Assembly: GCA_902765035.1 (NCBI GenBank)
Contig: CACWYF010000044.1
Location: forward strand, 1-8,289
Source of the DNA: an uncultured Eubacteriales bacterium
GTDB lineage: Bacteria > Bacillota > Clostridia > Peptostreptococcales > Anaerovoracaceae
DNA: 8,289 nt
Direction of reading: 5' to 3'
Position 1 is the stretch's first letter; every line of letters begins with the position of its first letter. The notes beneath the pieces are model-generated. The model was given only the letters and a program-made list of their open reading frames with translations, had not been told where the DNA came from and did not search any database. Shown here one piece after another: positions 5,406 through 8,289 of this stretch. Made by a program: the position numbers and the translations under genes.

Positions 5406-7253
5406 GAACATAAAGAAAGAGCATACACTGACCGCGAATACAAGAACATAAAGCAGCGTGAGCGCGAAGTCATCGCTGACATGCTTGAGCAGCTGAAGAA
5501 CTCCAAGGACAAGCGCTATCTCTTCAAGGATAAGCACGTCGTCACGGATATCAAGGATGCTCTCAACTACTCTGCCGAGCATCACGGAGACCTGCCGCTT
5601 TTCAAGCAGAAGTACAGCTCCAAGCTGCCTTACCAGGAGATCTCGTTCAGACGCGTGCTTGAAGATGTCAATGCACTCGGTACTGCGCTCATCGATCTTG
5701 GCCTCAAGAACACTCACATCGGCGTTATCGGGCGCAACTCTGCAGAGTGGGGCGAGTCCTACCTTGCAGTCATTGGCGGTGTCGGCGTTGTCGTTCCTCT
5801 CGACAGAGAGCTCAACGAGGATGAACTGCACCAGCTGACCATCAAGGGTGAACTCTCGGCAGTTCTCACCATGAACAAGAAATACTACGAGATGTTCAAG
5901 AATATCAAAGCGGCCGGCGACACAGGGCTCCGCTATGTCATATGCGCTGAACTTGATGATGACGAGGACGCAGAGAACGGACTTCTGTCCTGGAAGCAGC
6001 TCCGCGAGAAGGGCCGCAAGATGGTATGGAACGGCAACCGCAGCTATATCGATGCCCGCATCATCAACACTGACCTCGCTGCCATCCTGTTCACATCAGG
6101 TACAACAGGCGTCAGCAAGGGTGTAATGCTCAGCCACCGCAACCTGCTTCTGGACACCATACTCGTACAGTCGATGTTCGAAGCACGCCCTGGCGACACA
6201 TGTTTCTCAGTCCTTCCTATGCATCACGCATATGAGTGCACTGCGACATTCCTTTCATGCGTATACAGCGGCGCAAGCATCGCTTTTGCAAGAGGACTCA
6301 AATACATCCGCAAGGACATTCTGGAAGCAAAGCCGACTATCATGCTGGCGGTTCCAATCATCATAGAGAACTTCTACAACAAGATCATGCGCAGCCTGCA
6401 CGATCAGGTCAGCGACAAGATCCTGCTGAAGCTGCTCCTCGAGAAGACCGAAGAAGCTCACATCCGCATCCGCTTCCCTAAGAAGGTCAGAAACAGCATC
6501 AAGGCTGTTTTCGGCGGCGAGCTCCGTGCGATCATCTCCGGCGGCGCTGCCATCGACGGCAAGATCCTCGACTTCTTCACAGACCTTGACATCAACGCTA
6601 TGCAGGGCTACGGACTTTCAGAGTGCTCACCTATCGTAGCGCTCAACCCGGACAAGAAGAAGTATTTGAAGAATTCCTCTGCCGGCCACCTGATGCCTTT
6701 CGTGGAGTGTAAGATCGAAGGCAAGGATGAGAACGGTATCGGCGAGATCTGCTTCAGAGGCCCTGTCATCATGATGGGATACTACAAGGACCCTGAGCGC
6801 ACTGCCGAAGTCCTCGATCCGGATGGATGGTTCCACACCGGCGACCTCGGATATCTTGACAGAGACAACTACGTATTCATCACAGGCCGTAAGAAGAACG
6901 TTATCATCGCCGCAAACGGCAAGAACGTTTTCCCTGAAGAGCTCGAAGGTTACCTCCTCGGATGCCCGTACATCTCAGAGTGCATGGTATGGGGCGGAGA
7001 CACCGATCCGTCATCACCTTGGAACGGCATCTGCGCTACAGTAAGGCTCGATGAAGAGGCTGTGGCCGGCAAGCTCGGCGAAGGATACACCGACGAGCAG
7101 GCAGAGGCACTCATTGAGGCAGAAGTAGATAAGATCAACGAGAAGTCTCCGAGATTCAAGAAGATCGCTCACATCATCATCAGAAAGCGTGAGTTCGACA
7201 AGACAACAGGCCTCAAGATCAGAAGATTCGTAGAGGACAACAAGAGAGCATAG
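5403..7253 (+). CDS. Long-chain acyl-CoA synthetase (AMP-forming fatty acid-CoA ligase)
   Basis: 616-aa member of the ANL superfamily that adenylates a fatty or other carboxylic acid with ATP and transfers the acyl group to CoA. Core motifs: P-loop LFTSGTTGVSKGVMLSH (around 229-245), GYGLSECSP (402-410), DGWFHTGDLGYLDRDNY (474-490), TGRKKNVI (494-501), the FACS-type NGKNVFPEELE, and the C-terminal catalytic Lys (K605) in TTGLKIRR. An unusual N-terminus of about 50 residues, strongly charged and helical, precedes the family's usual start. The charge pattern suggests a soluble or membrane-peripheral enzyme; no membrane segment is seen. Lysine is almost always AAG and Arg often CGC, suggesting good expression. 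It stands alone on this strand with its own promoter and two terminators downstream. Chain length and substrate cannot be read; the 'long-chain' label rests on overall type. Confidence 0.93.
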   Translation: MEHKERAYTDREYKNIKQREREVIADMLEQLKNSKDKRYLFKDKHVVTDIKDALNYSAEHHGDLPLFKQKYSSKLPYQEISFRRVLEDVNALGTALIDLGLKNTHIGVIGRNSAEWGESYLAVIGGVGVVVPLDRELNEDELHQLTIKGELSAVLTMNKKYYEMFKNIKAAGDTGLRYVICAELDDDEDAENGLLSWKQLREKGRKMVWNGNRSYIDARIINTDLAAILFTSGTTGVSKGVMLSHRNLLLDTILVQSMFEARPGDTCFSVLPMHHAYECTATFLSCVYSGASIAFARGLKYIRKDILEAKPTIMLAVPIIIENFYNKIMRSLHDQVSDKILLKLLLEKTEEAHIRIRFPKKVRNSIKAVFGGELRAIISGGAAIDGKILDFFTDLDINAMQGYGLSECSPIVALNPDKKKYLKNSSAGHLMPFVECKIEGKDENGIGEICFRGPVIMMGYYKDPERTAEVLDPDGWFHTGDLGYLDRDNYVFITGRKKNVIIAANGKNVFPEELEGYLLGCPYISECMVWGGDTDPSSPWNGICATVRLDEEAVAGKLGEGYTDEQAEALIEAEVDKINEKSPRFKKIAHIIIRKREFDKTTGLKIRRFVEDNKRA

Positions 7254-7290
7254 TCAGACAACACCCATTGCTCCGGTTTCAAAAAACAAT

Positions 7291-7330
7291 AATGCCCCGG
7301 TTCCGGCTTCATCGCCGGGCCCGGAGCATT
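7291..7330. terminator. Bidirectional GC-rich terminator between convergent genes
   Basis: Outer arms 7291-7300 (AATGCCCCGG) and 7321-7330 (CCGGAGCATT) pair with one C-A mismatch, which becomes a G-U wobble on the minus strand. Inner arms CCGGC (7303-7307) and GCCGG (7314-7318) close a 6-nt loop. On the minus strand it is followed by ATTGTTTTTTG, an excellent U-tract ending the MFS transcript. On the plus strand the tail is TTCATTT, weaker, so termination of the synthetase may depend more on the next hairpin. Confidence 0.8.
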
Positions 7331-7367
7331 TTCATTTACGCTGTTTTTTGTTGTCTTCACACCGACA

Positions 7368-7393
7368 CCGCAGGACCCTATCTGCGGGTTTTT
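7368..7393 (+). terminator. Second plus-strand terminator overlapping the MFS 3' end
   Basis: CCGCAG (7368-7373), an 8-nt loop, CTGCGG (7382-7387), then G and TTTTT (7389-7393). It is a compact intrinsic terminator for the acyl-CoA synthetase transcript. The right arm and U-tract lie inside the last codons of the convergent MFS gene, whose KTRR end is encoded by the complement. Confidence 0.6.
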
Positions 7394-8289
7394 CTTACCC
7401 CCATTACCGCGAGGATGCTCCCGGCAAGGCTGACCGCGCAGGCTATCCACAGCACCCTGCCGACCGGCATAATATCATACAGGTGTCCGGATATGGTGCT
7501 TGCGAACACCGACGCCAGCATCGTCATCGTGAATGCCAGGCTCTGCGCTTTGGCTGAGTCTTCATGCGGGATCACCTCGTCCACATACAGGACGATCGCT
7601 CCTGAGTACAGCCCGAAAGCAGGTGCCTGCAGTATCTCTGCTGCCGCTATCTGGCCGACCGATGCCGCAGCCGCAAGCGCAGCCGCTTTAACGGTGAACA
7701 TGATGAATGCAAAACGCAGTACGGCCGAAGTTTTGCGCCCTCTTGTCATCCTGCTGTAAAAGAATATCGCAGGCATCTCGAAAAACGCCATAAGGCCGTT
7801 CAGTACGCCCATGTCGCCGGTATCTCCGCCGACATTCTTCACGACGTTGATGAAGAAGTTGCAGAGCGTGTTGTGCGCAAAGAACACAAGCACCGTCGCT
7901 GCCAGTATCAGGCAGAAGCGTTTGTTTCTCATCAGAAAGGCCATCATTCCGTGGCCCTCGCCCTGCTCCGCTTTCTCACCCGGTGCATCGGAAGATACAT
8001 AGCGGGCAAAATTCCTGAACGTCACGTACTGAAGTATGCATATAACAAGTCCTGTGACAGGAACTGCACGCGCAGATATATGCTGGCACATGAATCCGAC
8101 AGCAAATGATGTAAGCACGTAACCCAGTGATCCCATGCTCCTCGCCATGCCGTAGTCGATGCTGTATCCGCTGTAAACAGCGTCAGTGTACAGCTTGAGA
8201 TTGATCGAATTGACTGAGGTCGCCAGTGCGGTGAAGGCTGCAAAGGCAACCGATGTCACGATACCCCTGACCGGGAATACCAGCAGGAT
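7378..8289 (-). CDS. MFS transporter, MFS_1-like / LacY-NupG-type, partial (N-terminus outside window)
   Basis: The reading frame is open to the right edge, giving the last 303 residues of a protein normally near 400; a GTG at 8259 is internal, not the start. The visible part covers roughly the last eight membrane segments of a 12-helix permease. Typical features: DYGMARSMGSLGYV early in the fragment, matching the 'YG..R.WGS.G' cytoplasmic-loop motif of the MFS_1-like and nucleoside/oligosaccharide symporter group; a hydrophilic central loop rich in Gly, Glu and Lys (SSDAPGEKAEQGEGHG) between the two halves; and FFEMPAIFFYSRMTRGRKTS, resembling the family's 'E.P..F..S' helix and loop. It is probably a proton-coupled sugar or nucleoside importer, but the substrate cannot be named. 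It ends 47 bp before the bidirectional terminator. Confidence 0.85.
   Translation of the reverse strand: MLLVFPVRGIVTSVAFAAFTALATSVNSINLKLYTDAVYSGYSIDYGMARSMGSLGYVLTSFAVGFMCQHISARAVPVTGLVICILQYVTFRNFARYVSSDAPGEKAEQGEGHGMMAFLMRNKRFCLILAATVLVFFAHNTLCNFFINVVKNVGGDTGDMGVLNGLMAFFEMPAIFFYSRMTRGRKTSAVLRFAFIMFTVKAAALAAAASVGQIAAAEILQAPAFGLYSGAIVLYVDEVIPHEDSAKAQSLAFTMTMLASVFASTISGHLYDIMPVGRVLWIACAVSLAGSILAVMGVRKTRR

Noticed and set aside
5301..5831. Minus-strand open frame of 176 codons opposite the acyl-CoA synthetase N-terminus
   Set aside because: Antisense shadow of a clear ANL-family enzyme; no ribosome site and no recognisable motif.
7268..7759. Plus-strand open frame of 163 codons over the MFS gene end
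   Set aside because: It runs through the terminator region and antisense to membrane helices; its hydrophobic composition mirrors the complement of the MFS helices.

Overview
The window reads as chromosomal DNA of an anaerobic member of the Bacillota, most likely class Clostridia. This is inferred from purine-rich Shine-Dalgarno sites, moderate GC with many AAG and CGC codons, and the gene families present (an ATC-hydrolase-family protein, a D-lyxose isomerase and a small CxxC protein of a type I associate with Clostridia). No rRNA, tRNA, CRISPR array, transposase, integrase or phage gene was seen. It looks like ordinary core and metabolic DNA with several small local oddities.

Left block (68-1202, minus strand): a two-gene unit. 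A membrane-anchored DUF3574-like protein is followed after 13 bp by a D-lyxose isomerase, with a strong Shine-Dalgarno site right after the first stop. Just upstream, on the plus strand at about 1309-1467, lies the C-terminal end of a second, divergent pyrroline-5-carboxylate reductase. It is a relic without its NAD-binding domain and is followed by a hairpin terminator (1495-1534) that also closes the next block.

Central block (5091 down to 1601, minus strand): five co-directional genes with gaps of 25 to 62 bp that read as one operon. In transcription order they are a 75-aa CxxC protein, an L-2-amino-thiazoline-4-carboxylic acid hydrolase family protein, proC (the intact P5C reductase), a cysteine-rich protein resembling the CxxCxxCC (YkgJ-like) family, and a stand-alone ADP-dependent NAD(P)H-hydrate dehydratase (nnrD). 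ProC uses NAD(P)H and NnrD repairs hydrated NAD(P)H, so a redox-cofactor theme is possible but unproven. Two gene junctions carry short tandem repeats: a 25-bp three-copy repeat at the start of nnrD, and hexamer repeats where the Shine-Dalgarno of the cysteine-rich gene should be.

Divergent intergenic region (5092-5402): it separates the central operon from an acyl-CoA synthetase on the plus strand. It holds a good sigma-A-type promoter for the synthetase, a perfect 11-bp tandem duplication upstream of it, a small hairpin, and two competing translation starts.

Right block: the acyl-CoA synthetase (5403-7253, plus) converges on an MFS transporter (7378 to the right edge, minus; its N-terminus is outside). 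The gap holds a bidirectional GC-rich terminator, and a second plus-strand terminator overlaps the 3' end of the MFS gene.
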